Positions 6,445 through 14,487 of a DNA stretch of 14,487 nt are shown piece by piece (position 1 is the first letter of the stretch; every line of letters starts with the position of its first letter). The DNA comes from Campylobacterales bacterium. GTDB lineage: Bacteria > Campylobacterota > Campylobacteria > Campylobacterales > QNZT01. Made by a program: the position numbers and the translations under genes. The notes under the pieces were generated by a model that searched no databases, was not told the origin of the DNA, and worked only from the letters and a program-made list of their open reading frames with translations. The DNA lies in NCBI GenBank assembly GCA_015662615.1, contig DQTU01000081.1, positions 1-14,487 of the forward strand, in the 5' to 3' direction.

Positions 6445-7937
6445 AATTACCTAAAAGTAAAAGTGTCGACATCATGTTAGTCGCTGAGGGAACTTACCCA
6501 TATATTAGGGGTGGGGTCTCCTCTTGGATACATCAACTTATCACAGGATTAGCAGAATATGACTTTGGTATCATCTTTATTGGTTCATCAGAAGGTGACT
6601 ATGGTGATACCCTATACGATTTCCCAGCAAATTTAAAACATATAGAAGTACATTACCTCTTTGAAGATAAAAAACACCTTCCTAAAAAGCGTAATGGCAA
6701 CAAGAAAGCATTTTCTACATTGAGAACATTTTATAAAGAGATTAAAAAAGATTATCCTCAAATTCCTCCTTCAATGAAAAAGATCTCTTTTTTTACAAAA
6801 GAGGTTACTATGGAAGACTTTCTATACTCAAAAGAATCTTGGTACTTTATGCAAGAGATATACAATAAAAATTGTCCTGATGTTCCTTTTGTAGACTTTT
6901 TTTGGACACTAAGAAACATGCATGCCCCTATCTGGAAAATTGCATCTATTATAGAAAATATGCCAAAAACAAAACTATTCCACGCCCCTTCAACAGGATA
7001 TGCTGGATTTTTATCATTTTTGGGTTCTCATGACAAAGATGTACCTTTTTTATTAACAGAACATGGTATCTATACAAGAGAAAGAAAAATTGACATGTTA
7101 TCTGCTAAATGGATTAAATATCATGCCCCAGCACTTTTAGAAGACTCGCCTAAAGAGATGAACTATGTCAAAGGAATGTGGGTTCGATTTTTTGAGAAAA
7201 TAGGCCACTTAAGTTACAGTAGTGCAAACTCTATCATCTCTCTCTATCCAGGAGCAAAAGAGATACAACACGAATATGGTGCACCTGAGAACAAAACGAT
7301 TGTTATACCTAATGGTGTTGATATGCAAAGATTAAACGCTCTTGTCAAAAAACGCCCTACCCCTATCCCTAAAGTTGTCACACTAATTGGACGTGTTGTT
7401 TCTATTAAAGATATTAAAACATTTATTCGAGCTATAGCAGTTGCACAAAAAACTATTCCTGAGATTGAAGGATGGATTGTAGGTGGTATGGAAGAAGAAC
7501 AAAAGTATGCAGATGAGTGTGTAGCTATGGTTTCTGCATTTTCTCTACAAAATAATATCTCTTTTCTAGGATTTCAACAGATAGATGACATATTACCCAA
7601 GAGTGGTCTTTTAACACTTACATCTATAAGTGAAGGTATGCCACTGGTTATTTTAGAGGGATTTGCTGCTGGACTTCCTTGTGTGAGTACCGATGTGGGT
7701 AGTTGTAGAGACTTAATCCATGGTGCTTTAGATGAAGATGATATCGCTATCGGTTCTGCTGGTGCCATAACATCTATCGCCAACTCTCAAGAGCTAGCCA
7801 AACACTATATAAGATTTTTAGAAGATGAAGTACTTTGGAAAAGTGCACAAGAAAATGCCTTAAAAAGAGTGGAAAAGTACTACCAACAAGAGCAATTTTT
7901 AGAACAATATAGAACACTCTATAAGAGGATGATATAA
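6441..7937 (+). CDS. pelF: PelF-like GT4 glycosyltransferase, Pel polymerising enzyme
   Basis: This is a cytoplasmic GT-B fold glycosyltransferase of 498 residues, close to the usual PelF length (about 500). The N-terminal domain has VAEGTYPYIRGGVSSW (14-29), a hallmark of the PelF family, and LLTEHGIYTRER (204-214). The C-terminal GT4 domain begins near 285 with VIPNGVD (288-294). It has the donor-binding GR plus K stretch (IGRVVSIKDIK, 316-326) and the E-x7-E motif in SEGMPLVILEG (Glu398/Glu406). PelF uses a UDP-linked N-acetylhexosamine, thought to be GalNAc/GlcNAc, to build Pel on the cytoplasmic side of the PelD-E-G complex. The start ATG 6441 overlaps the pelE stop by 4 bases and is preceded by a good GGAG. 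All key motifs are intact. Confidence 0.96.
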   Translation: MKLPKSKSVDIMLVAEGTYPYIRGGVSSWIHQLITGLAEYDFGIIFIGSSEGDYGDTLYDFPANLKHIEVHYLFEDKKHLPKKRNGNKKAFSTLRTFYKEIKKDYPQIPPSMKKISFFTKEVTMEDFLYSKESWYFMQEIYNKNCPDVPFVDFFWTLRNMHAPIWKIASIIENMPKTKLFHAPSTGYAGFLSFLGSHDKDVPFLLTEHGIYTRERKIDMLSAKWIKYHAPALLEDSPKEMNYVKGMWVRFFEKIGHLSYSSANSIISLYPGAKEIQHEYGAPENKTIVIPNGVDMQRLNALVKKRPTPIPKVVTLIGRVVSIKDIKTFIRAIAVAQKTIPEIEGWIVGGMEEEQKYADECVAMVSAFSLQNNISFLGFQQIDDILPKSGLLTLTSISEGMPLVILEGFAAGLPCVSTDVGSCRDLIHGALDEDDIAIGSAGAITSIANSQELAKHYIRFLEDEVLWKSAQENALKRVEKYYQQEQFLEQYRTLYKRMI

Positions 7938-9310
7938 TGGCAGGAATCAGTTTACAATTACAAAAAATGGTTAAAAACAAGAGTATTACATCTCTTGGAA
8001 AAGCCTATGGATATGCAGCCCTTTTAAGCTCTGGACCTTGGGTAAGTTCTATCATCGCTATCTTAATCATAGGTTTTTTTAGTGCTTCACAAAGTGATAC
8101 ACAAACCAGTACTGTCTCTTACCAACTTATCATCACCTATGCCTTTGCTTTTGCCTCTAGCATCATGCTAACTGGATTAATCCAACTACCCTTTACCCGC
8201 TATATAGCAGATAAAATCTATGAAAAAAGAGAAGACTTAGTTCTGCCATCTTATATAGGAGCACTTGTTGTTACAACTATTTTAGGACTTTTATGGATTG
8301 TTCCACTTGCTTTTTATGTTTTTGAAGATGTCTCAACTCTTTACATCATCATCGTTATCTATATCTTTATCACAATGACATGGATTTGGCTTGCAAATAT
8401 CATCGCTTCAAGCCTAAAGTTCTATAAAGAAATATTTTATGCATATCTCTTCATTTACGCTATTATGGTAGGATTTTCTTACTTTTATGGAGGTAATGCT
8501 GTAAGTTTACTAAATATTTTCTTAGTAGGAAATCTTCTACTTTTTTCAATCCTTAGTAGCTTTATCATCTTTAGTTACCCCTCTGACAAATTGATTTCAT
8601 TTGATTTTTTTAATTTTAAAAATTTTTATTGGTTTTTAGCCTTTTCAGGGTTCTTTTACTCGTTAGCCGTTTGGGTAGACAAGTTTATCTTTTGGTATCA
8701 TCCTCTTACTGGGACTTCTGTGTTAGGAAAACTCAATAGTTCTGTAGTTTATGACATCCCTATCTTTTTAGCATATCTAACGATTGTACCAGGCATTGCT
8801 GTTTTTTTCTTTAGACTAGAAGCCTATTTTTCACAAAAATATGATCTATTTTTTGACGCAGTTAAAAATGGTGGAAGACTTAAAACCATCACAGGATATA
8901 AGAATGATATGATGGGGGTGATACGCCAATCAATCAGAGAAGTACTTTACATACAAACCATCATCGCTATCATCATCTATATCTATACACCAGATATATT
9001 TGAATTTCTAAATATACCACAACTATATACTACACTTTTTCATATTGATATGGTTGGTGCTCAGTTGCAACTTGGATTTATGTCTGTACTTGCACTACTG
9101 TACTACCTTGATAAAAGACGAGCAACTATGTGGTTATCACTACTGTTTTTAGTACTTAACTTTTCTTTTACACTTCTTTCAATCTACCTAGGACCTCAAT
9201 TCTTCGGATATGGTTATGCCATCTCACTACTCATAGTCTTTACTATTAGTCTATGGGTCATCAATAAAACATTACAGGATATCGAATATGAAACCTTTTT
9301 ACTTCGTTAA
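7937..9310 (+). CDS. pelG: PelG-like multi-pass membrane transporter of the Pel system
   Basis: This 457-residue integral membrane protein has about 12 hydrophobic helices over its full length. Its N-terminus (MAGISLQLQKM and onward, then GKAYGYAALLSSGPWVSSI) is typical of PelG, which belongs to the MOP/PST flippase superfamily. In the Pel complex, PelG is the proposed inner-membrane channel for the nascent polymer and holds PelF at the membrane through PelD/PelE. A conserved-looking soluble loop (FFRLEAYFSQKYDLFFDAV, about 293-311) lies between the two halves. The start shares one base with the pelF stop (TAATG), and GAGG is 8 bases upstream. The 3' end overlaps pelA by 23 bases. Confidence 0.95.
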   Translation: MAGISLQLQKMVKNKSITSLGKAYGYAALLSSGPWVSSIIAILIIGFFSASQSDTQTSTVSYQLIITYAFAFASSIMLTGLIQLPFTRYIADKIYEKREDLVLPSYIGALVVTTILGLLWIVPLAFYVFEDVSTLYIIIVIYIFITMTWIWLANIIASSLKFYKEIFYAYLFIYAIMVGFSYFYGGNAVSLLNIFLVGNLLLFSILSSFIIFSYPSDKLISFDFFNFKNFYWFLAFSGFFYSLAVWVDKFIFWYHPLTGTSVLGKLNSSVVYDIPIFLAYLTIVPGIAVFFFRLEAYFSQKYDLFFDAVKNGGRLKTITGYKNDMMGVIRQSIREVLYIQTIIAIIIYIYTPDIFEFLNIPQLYTTLFHIDMVGAQLQLGFMSVLALLYYLDKRRATMWLSLLFLVLNFSFTLLSIYLGPQFFGYGYAISLLIVFTISLWVINKTLQDIEYETFLLR

Positions 9311-12035
9311 AGTATTAACCATTTTTTGGCTACTTCACAGTACACTTTTAGCTGCATTAAGTGATAAATCAGCCATAGTTTATTACGGTAGCGAACTCTC
9401 ATATCCCATGGTAGGGATTCATGACTATATCATTGTAGAACCTAACAATATAGAAGTATATTCAACAGGATTTAAAAAATACAAAGAGAACATGTATGCC
9501 TATGTAAGTATCAATGAAATGATAAAAGATGGTCCTCATGCTAAAGATATCAAGAAAAAATGGATTATAGGGAACAACGATGCTTGGGCAAGTTATGTTA
9601 TGAACATTAAAGACCCTAGTTATCAAGACTACCTCTTACATCGCATCAAAATACTTAAACAAAAAGGCTATGAAAACTTCTTCTTTGATACTATGGACTC
9701 TTATCAACTAGCCCCTGTCTCCAAAGAAGAAAAAGAACAGTTACGACTAGGACTCATCCAGTTTCTAAATAAATTTTCTAAAACATTTCCTGATAGTAAA
9801 CTCATCATCAATCGTGGATTTGAAGTTATTGATGCTGTACATACAAACATTGAAGCTGTACTTTTTGAATCCTATTACAAAGGTATGAATGCTTCAACGA
9901 TGACTTATAAAAATATTTCAGATGAGGACAGAATATGGCTAGATGGTCAACTAGATAAGATAAAAGCCTATAACATACCTATCATTGCCCTTGATTATCA
10001 ACCCCTTGATGATAAAGAGGCAATCAAGGAAAATATCACAAACTTACAACAAAAAGGATTTATCCCCTACGTGGCTGAAAAAACACTTACATACTTAGGG
10101 TACAGTGCGAAAAATGCAATTAAACGAGAAGTGCTGATAATTTACAATAGTCATGAACTAGAAAATGATTTAATTACCTTCACAAATGCACATATCTTTG
10201 CCTCTATGCCTTTAGAATATATGGGATATATACCTATATTAAAAGATGTCAATAAGCCACTTCCTGAAATTGTCTCAAGTCAATATGCAGGTGTCATTAT
10301 CTGGCTTGAAAATAGCAATACAGATATGAACCGTCTAATGACATGGGCAAAGAAATGTATCTTAGCAGATGTCAAAGTACTTTTTTTAGGTGATAACTCC
10401 TTGAGCTTACAGCACCCTTTAGCAAAAGAACTTGGGCTTTCAACCATTCAAAATACTGCTATAAAAGGCTCTAAAAATCAGATAACATTTTCATCAAAAA
10501 TCATGAACTATGAGACAGAAGCTTCTATTAAACATCATAAGTTCTTGATAGATGCACATAAAAACCATGCCCCTTACCTTAGCTACAAAAATATACAAAA
10601 TCAAACATCTACCATTGCCGCAAAAACTTCTTGGGGTGGTTTTGTCAGAGATGATGCTTTAATGAGCGGTTTTTTTGGGGATTATTCTATGTGGATTGTT
10701 GATCCATTTGCACTCTTCAGAGACACATTAAACCTCCCCTATTTCCCAGTTCCAGACCCTACCACAGAAAATGGAAAAAGATTGGCATTTGTACATCTTG
10801 ATGGAGATGGAAGTATGAATATAGTAGAGAACAACACAAGCTTAATGTCTATAGAGCTTATAGAGAGAGACTTTGTCGCAAAATACCACATTCCCCAATC
10901 CATGTCCATAGTAGAGTCTGAAGTAGCACCTCATGGAAAGTTTCCACAACATTCAAAAAGATTAGAAAAAGCAGCAAGAAAAATCTTTGCACATCCTCAT
11001 GTGGAAGGAGCAACCCATACCTTTACCCACCCCTATAATTGGCAAGCCTTGGAGAAAGACCCCACCAATGAACACTATAGAACCCATTGGAATATTGACT
11101 ACACATATACCACCAAAAGAGAACTTAGCGGTTCACTTGACTATATCAACAAAAATCTGATGCCAAAAGGTAAAAAAGCAAAAACAGTTTTTTGGTCAGG
11201 AGATTGCTTCCCAAGTAACAATGTTATCAAGTATACCTATCAACATGGTATTATCAATATCAATGGTGGAGACACTACCATCACTAACGATAAACCATGG
11301 ATGCAACTTGTACAGTCTTTTGGTATCAAGTATGGTAACTACTACCAAGTCTATACCGGTCAACAAAATGAAAATGTCTATACCAATGATTGGTTAGGAC
11401 CTTTTTGGGCATTTAAAAAAGTGATACAAACTTTTAAACTAACAGAAAGTCCACGTAGATTAAAGCCTATCGATCTCTATTACCACTTCTATGCTGCATC
11501 AAAGCGTGCTTCATATATCGCACTTACAGAGGTATATGACTGGGTTTCAACACAAGATGCGATGTATATATATACCAGTGACTATCCAAGAAAAGTGACT
11601 GATTTTTATGATGCTTCCCTTGCCAAAGGGGGTAATAGCTGGCTTATCAAAGGTTTTTCAGATTTAAGAACCCTAAGAGTTGATAAAAGATTAGGCTTAC
11701 CTGATATCCAAAAGAGTGTAGGTGTTCTAGGGTATAAGCAAAATTCAAATGATTACTATATTCATCTTGATGAAAAAAAGAAGAAAATTCTTACACTAAG
11801 AGGTAAAAATATCGATCAAAACTATCTTCTATCTGCAAATGCACGACTCATATCAAAAAAGCGTAACAATTACCATTTTAAAGGAGAAATGCCTATTTCA
11901 CTTGACTTTCATTTAAAAAGTGGTTGTTCTCTCTATAGCAGTCCAAAAGCAGATAAACGTACTCAAAATGCAAGTACAATTTCTCTAAAATTCAATTATG
12001 CTAAGGATGTTCATGTTACAACAACATGCCGATAA
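9288..12035 (+). CDS. pelA: PelA-like periplasmic hydrolase / polysaccharide deacetylase
   Basis: This is an exported 915-residue protein (Pseudomonas PelA is about 948) with several domains. Residues 1-24 are a signal peptide. Residues about 28-280 form a TIM-barrel hydrolase domain of the GH114/GH166 type, with FFDTMDSY (Asp134) and VLFESYY (Glu194) as the likely catalytic acids. Residues about 280-400 look like a Rossmann/flavodoxin-like insert. Residues about 495-770 are a polysaccharide deacetylase with metal-ligand motifs FVHLDGDGS (Asp505/Asp507), ATHTFTHPYNW (His577/His581) and FWSGDC (635-640). The rest is probably a beta-rich C-terminal domain. In the Pel pathway the deacetylase makes the polymer cationic and the hydrolase trims it. 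All visible catalytic residues are present. AGGA lies 8 bases before ATG 9288, supporting this start inside the end of pelG. Its position after pelG rather than first in the operon differs from Pseudomonas. Confidence 0.94.
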   Translation: MKPFYFVKVLTIFWLLHSTLLAALSDKSAIVYYGSELSYPMVGIHDYIIVEPNNIEVYSTGFKKYKENMYAYVSINEMIKDGPHAKDIKKKWIIGNNDAWASYVMNIKDPSYQDYLLHRIKILKQKGYENFFFDTMDSYQLAPVSKEEKEQLRLGLIQFLNKFSKTFPDSKLIINRGFEVIDAVHTNIEAVLFESYYKGMNASTMTYKNISDEDRIWLDGQLDKIKAYNIPIIALDYQPLDDKEAIKENITNLQQKGFIPYVAEKTLTYLGYSAKNAIKREVLIIYNSHELENDLITFTNAHIFASMPLEYMGYIPILKDVNKPLPEIVSSQYAGVIIWLENSNTDMNRLMTWAKKCILADVKVLFLGDNSLSLQHPLAKELGLSTIQNTAIKGSKNQITFSSKIMNYETEASIKHHKFLIDAHKNHAPYLSYKNIQNQTSTIAAKTSWGGFVRDDALMSGFFGDYSMWIVDPFALFRDTLNLPYFPVPDPTTENGKRLAFVHLDGDGSMNIVENNTSLMSIELIERDFVAKYHIPQSMSIVESEVAPHGKFPQHSKRLEKAARKIFAHPHVEGATHTFTHPYNWQALEKDPTNEHYRTHWNIDYTYTTKRELSGSLDYINKNLMPKGKKAKTVFWSGDCFPSNNVIKYTYQHGIININGGDTTITNDKPWMQLVQSFGIKYGNYYQVYTGQQNENVYTNDWLGPFWAFKKVIQTFKLTESPRRLKPIDLYYHFYAASKRASYIALTEVYDWVSTQDAMYIYTSDYPRKVTDFYDASLAKGGNSWLIKGFSDLRTLRVDKRLGLPDIQKSVGVLGYKQNSNDYYIHLDEKKKKILTLRGKNIDQNYLLSANARLISKKRNNYHFKGEMPISLDFHLKSGCSLYSSPKADKRTQNASTISLKFNYAKDVHVTTTCR
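12003..12007 (+). promoter_or_regulatory. Ribosome binding site deciding the start of the TPR-like gene
   Basis: AAGGA lies 5 bases before ATG 12013. Two earlier in-frame ATGs (11998 and 12007) have no comparable site, so 12013 is preferred. Confidence 0.6.
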
Positions 12036-13062
12036 TAAACAAGATTCACATATAGTCACTGCTTTTGAAATCAGTTTACTTTTTGTTGCCTTTTTATCTG
12101 TTTTATTCTTTTTATATCCAAAAGAGGGTCTAGAAAAAAAAATATTATCTGAAAATAGCAATTATAATTTAACAACGATTTATCTTAAAAATCTCATCAG
12201 CCTAAATTCTGAGGATAGCAACTTAGTCTTTGCTATGGCAAAAAGCCTACACCAACAAGGTAAACTAGAACTCTCTAGTAACTTACTAGAACTACTAGAG
12301 TCAAATCCCGATGATGATGTAAAAGCCAAAGCAACACTCTTACACCTAACACTCAACAATAGTAAACTGCAAAAACCTATCACTAAAAATGAAAAAGAAC
12401 GTATCATCAAGAAGAACCATAAACTACTCTCTTCTATATCTAACGAGACTATAACAGATAGAAAAAGTAATGAAACACTCTATCATACGGCTATTTCACT
12501 CAATGAGAGAACCTTAGCTCTCAGGTTTAATTTAAATATTATTAAAAATAAAACTACTGAAAAGTATCTATTTTGGCTAAAAAATGCCCACTACTTAGCC
12601 GAAGAGGTTGGAGATAAAAATACAAATATACAAATACTAAAAACCCTTGTTATAGAAGATACTAGCAAAAGTCGTTTTTGGCTTGATGCCCTATTGCCAC
12701 AACTTGATAAGGATACTAACCTCGCCCATCTAGCGTCTGAATTAAAACTAAAAGATGAAGCACTTGCGGAATTGTATATACTCAATAATCAAAGTTTAAA
12801 AGCAAGTAAAATCTATATCTCAATTTTAAATAAAACAACTAATAAAAATGAAAAGAAAGCACTACTCATTAAAGTTATTAGCATACTTCAAGGTAATAAC
12901 CAAATATCAGAAGCTGCTTCATTTGCATCAAGATATGAAAATGATTATATCATGGATAAAGAGATGACAAAAAAATTCTTGAAGCTGTATTTCGCTGCAA
13001 ATAGAGCTGATATGGCAAAACAACTCTCTTTAAAAATTATTAAAAAAAGGAGACAGAAATGA
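12013..13062 (+). CDS. Single-pass inner-membrane TPR-like protein, possible detached N-terminal part of PelB
   Basis: This 349-residue protein is not clearly recognisable by sequence. A short polar N-terminus (1-13) is followed by one hydrophobic helix (about 17-35) without an evident cleavage site, then YPKEGLEKK. The expected topology is N-terminus inside with the bulk in the periplasm. The rest is rich in amphipathic helices of the TPR/SEL1 kind (for example about 65-100 and 225-345), high in Lys, Asn and Leu. It starts 23 bases inside the end of pelA and its stop overlaps the next start by ATGA, so it is a firm operon member. In Pseudomonas, PelB is one protein with an N-terminal membrane helix, a long periplasmic TPR array and an outer-membrane barrel. 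This gene could supply the first part as a separate polypeptide. Alternatively it is an accessory periplasmic scaffold unrelated by descent. Confidence 0.68.
   Translation: MLQQHADNKQDSHIVTAFEISLLFVAFLSVLFFLYPKEGLEKKILSENSNYNLTTIYLKNLISLNSEDSNLVFAMAKSLHQQGKLELSSNLLELLESNPDDDVKAKATLLHLTLNNSKLQKPITKNEKERIIKKNHKLLSSISNETITDRKSNETLYHTAISLNERTLALRFNLNIIKNKTTEKYLFWLKNAHYLAEEVGDKNTNIQILKTLVIEDTSKSRFWLDALLPQLDKDTNLAHLASELKLKDEALAELYILNNQSLKASKIYISILNKTTNKNEKKALLIKVISILQGNNQISEAASFASRYENDYIMDKEMTKKFLKLYFAANRADMAKQLSLKIIKKRRQK
13049..13052 (+). promoter_or_regulatory. Ribosome binding site of the PelB-like gene
   Basis: GGAG within AAGGAGA lies 6 bases before ATG 13059. It is one of the strongest Shine-Dalgarno sites in the window. 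It supports a genuine new start and not a frameshifted continuation of the preceding gene. Confidence 0.75.
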
Positions 13063-14487
13063 AAAAACTTCTGTTATTATTCTTACTAGTCAGCTCACTA
13101 TTTGCTAAAAATGATGTTTCAGATGATGAAGAACTAAGGCTGATCTATAACTCATTTCTTTACACTAAGGATTTACCAAATGCCTATAAAATAGCTAAAA
13201 ATGCTCTAAAACAGTATCCAAATTCATTGTTATGGCATCAAAATATGGCAGATGTAGCACTTTGGAGTGGTAAAAGTAATGAAGCTATGGATCATATGGT
13301 TTATCTTTATCAACATAATAATGATCCCTTACTTGTTAAAAAAATCATAAAACAGATGTTGGCTACTTACCAGTATGAAAAAGCACTTCCTCTTCTTAAA
13401 CATGAGTTTAAAAAAGATCACCACCACTCACATGATGACATAAATAATATGGTAGACGCTTATGATAACGTCGGTAGACCTGAAGAGGCAATAAAGACTT
13501 TGCAAGATTTACATAAAAAAAATCCCTCTGCGGCATACCTCTCTTCTATATTATCATTACAGATGGACTCAGGTGACATAAAGGGCGCTACAAAAAGTGC
13601 TAAGTCCTTATCTAGCTATAATGATAAAAGCCCAAAAACAGCGCTATCATTGTCTAAATATTATTTTGTAAAAAAAGATTTAAAAAAATCCTATCAAGCA
13701 CTTATTAAAGCAAGGAAAACAGAAGATTTACACAATTCAAATTACTTTGAAAGACTCAGTGACTTTGCTTGGTATATGAACGATGAAGAGACTGCACTCT
13801 ATGCAGCTTTGATATTATACAAAAATGACAGAGCCAGAATGACTGATTTAGATCGTATATATAGGGTATATAAAAAAACAGATACTAGCATGCTTAGAAA
13901 TATATCACAGATAGCGATGAAAAAGTATAAAAAACCCACACTTTTTTTGGACTATATCAATAAAGCCATAGAGAAAAAAGAGTTCAAAGAACTTGACAGA
14001 TTGATAAATGAAGTATTAGCCGATACAGATAGCAGGCAGATGATTGGAACTAATCCACGTTTTTGGCTTATAAAAGCAACGGTAGATGAACATTTCAATA
14101 GGATAGCTTTAGCCAATGAAGATTTACAAAAAGCACTTAAATTTTCATCAAATTCTAGCACTATTCAAGCTACTATATTATGGTATCTTATCGACCATCA
14201 TCAGTATGATGCTTTAGCAAAAATGATTAGTGATATAGAAAGACAAAAAATAATTTCCAAAGAACTTTTTCATCCTCTCTCCGCTTCCTATCTCACACTA
14301 CAAAAAACAGATAAATCCCTAAAGTATTTTCACAAATCATTTAAAAATAACCCCAATGATATCTCATTGCAGTTTCTCTATACAGAGATTTTGGCATCAT
14401 TAGGAGAAAATGAGAAAAAAAGAGAAGTGTTAAAGCTTATCTTACAAAATTTAAAGAAAAAAAGTGCAAAAAACCCTAAGATTGTCA
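13059..14487 (+). CDS. pelB: PelB-like exported TPR protein, 3' end outside window
   Basis: This reading frame is open from ATG 13059 to the right edge (476 codons, no stop). The first 16 residues are a compact signal peptide (MKKLLLLFLLVSSLFA, likely cleavage before KND). What follows is a chain of TPR-type helical hairpins, for example NAYKIAKNALKQYPNSLLWH (41-60), PEEAIKTLQDLHKKNPSAAY, and a late unit DKSLKYFHKSFKNNPND. A small His cluster HHHSHDD lies at 121-127. The position after pelA and the TPR design fit the periplasmic part of PelB, which binds PelA and leads Pel to a C-terminal outer-membrane beta-barrel. The barrel would lie beyond the window and cannot be confirmed. It overlaps the preceding gene by ATGA. 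It could instead be a generic TPR scaffold, but the operon context makes PelB the best call. Confidence 0.78.
   Translation, partial: MKKLLLLFLLVSSLFAKNDVSDDEELRLIYNSFLYTKDLPNAYKIAKNALKQYPNSLLWHQNMADVALWSGKSNEAMDHMVYLYQHNNDPLLVKKIIKQMLATYQYEKALPLLKHEFKKDHHHSHDDINNMVDAYDNVGRPEEAIKTLQDLHKKNPSAAYLSSILSLQMDSGDIKGATKSAKSLSSYNDKSPKTALSLSKYYFVKKDLKKSYQALIKARKTEDLHNSNYFERLSDFAWYMNDEETALYAALILYKNDRARMTDLDRIYRVYKKTDTSMLRNISQIAMKKYKKPTLFLDYINKAIEKKEFKELDRLINEVLADTDSRQMIGTNPRFWLIKATVDEHFNRIALANEDLQKALKFSSNSSTIQATILWYLIDHHQYDALAKMISDIERQKIISKELFHPLSASYLTLQKTDKSLKYFHKSFKNNPNDISLQFLYTEILASLGENEKKREVLKLILQNLKKKSAKNPKIV

Noticed and set aside
8910..8920. GGGGG tract in pelG as a phase-variable homopolymer
   Set aside because: Campylobacter phase variation uses longer G/C tracts, usually eight or more. 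Five Gs inside a conserved reading frame is not notable.
12990..13070. A frameshift breaking one long pelB into two open reading frames
   Set aside because: The second frame begins with its own strong GGAG site and a clean signal peptide, and the junction is a normal ATGA overlap. A simple frameshift would not create these. I treat them as two genes.
12180..14161. Minus-strand Ser/Leu-rich open frames opposite the TPR genes
   Set aside because: Their Ser-, Phe- and Leu-rich make-up is what antisense of Lys/Glu/Leu-rich helical genes gives, and none has a plausible start site or known motif.

Overview
The window looks like a chromosomal piece of a Campylobacterota (epsilonproteobacterial) genome, probably an environmental Sulfurimonas/Sulfurovum/Arcobacter-type organism. 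This rests on the low-GC coding style, the tightly overlapping ATGA-type gene junctions, the extended -10 promoters without clear -35 boxes, and the hldD-hldE-gmhA gene order known from Campylobacter and relatives. The genus assignment is inference.

Layout. Positions 1-4143 are read on the minus strand as one compact unit. From promoter to window edge it holds: a soluble secreted GH114-family protein, a GH114-family lipoprotein, hldD, hldE and the first codons of gmhA. The last three make ADP-L-glycero-D-manno-heptose for lipooligosaccharide. Positions 4144-4325 are an AT-rich divergent promoter region. It contains a 35-bp near-perfect dyad that carries a perfect extended -10 box at each end, pointing outward. 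Positions 4326-14487 are read on the plus strand as a second tight operon that matches the Pel exopolysaccharide machinery: pelD (c-di-GMP receptor), pelE (membrane/TPR), pelF (glycosyltransferase), pelG (multi-pass exporter), pelA (hydrolase/deacetylase), a single-pass TPR-like protein, and a signal-peptide-bearing TPR protein cut by the window edge (PelB-like).

How it would work. PelD carries a degenerate GGDEF domain that keeps the RxxD inhibitory site, so c-di-GMP should switch on a PelD-E-F-G inner-membrane complex. PelF would polymerise a HexNAc-nucleotide sugar and PelG would pass the chain across the inner membrane. PelA would trim and de-N-acetylate it in the periplasm, and the two TPR proteins would guide it to an outer-membrane pore. 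The two divergent GH114 proteins belong to the same broad fold family as the PelA hydrolase domain (endo-alpha-1,4-polygalactosaminidase type). They are good candidates for enzymes that cut or remodel the galactosamine-rich polymer made across the promoter.

The most unusual points are the non-Pseudomonas gene order (D-E-F-G-A-x-B), the apparent split of PelB into an inner-membrane piece and an exported piece, the lack of pelC in the window, the GH114 pair lying where gmhB lies in Campylobacter jejuni, and the symmetric overlapping divergent promoters. No RNA genes, mobile elements, CRISPR arrays or gene-free stretches over 300 bases were seen.
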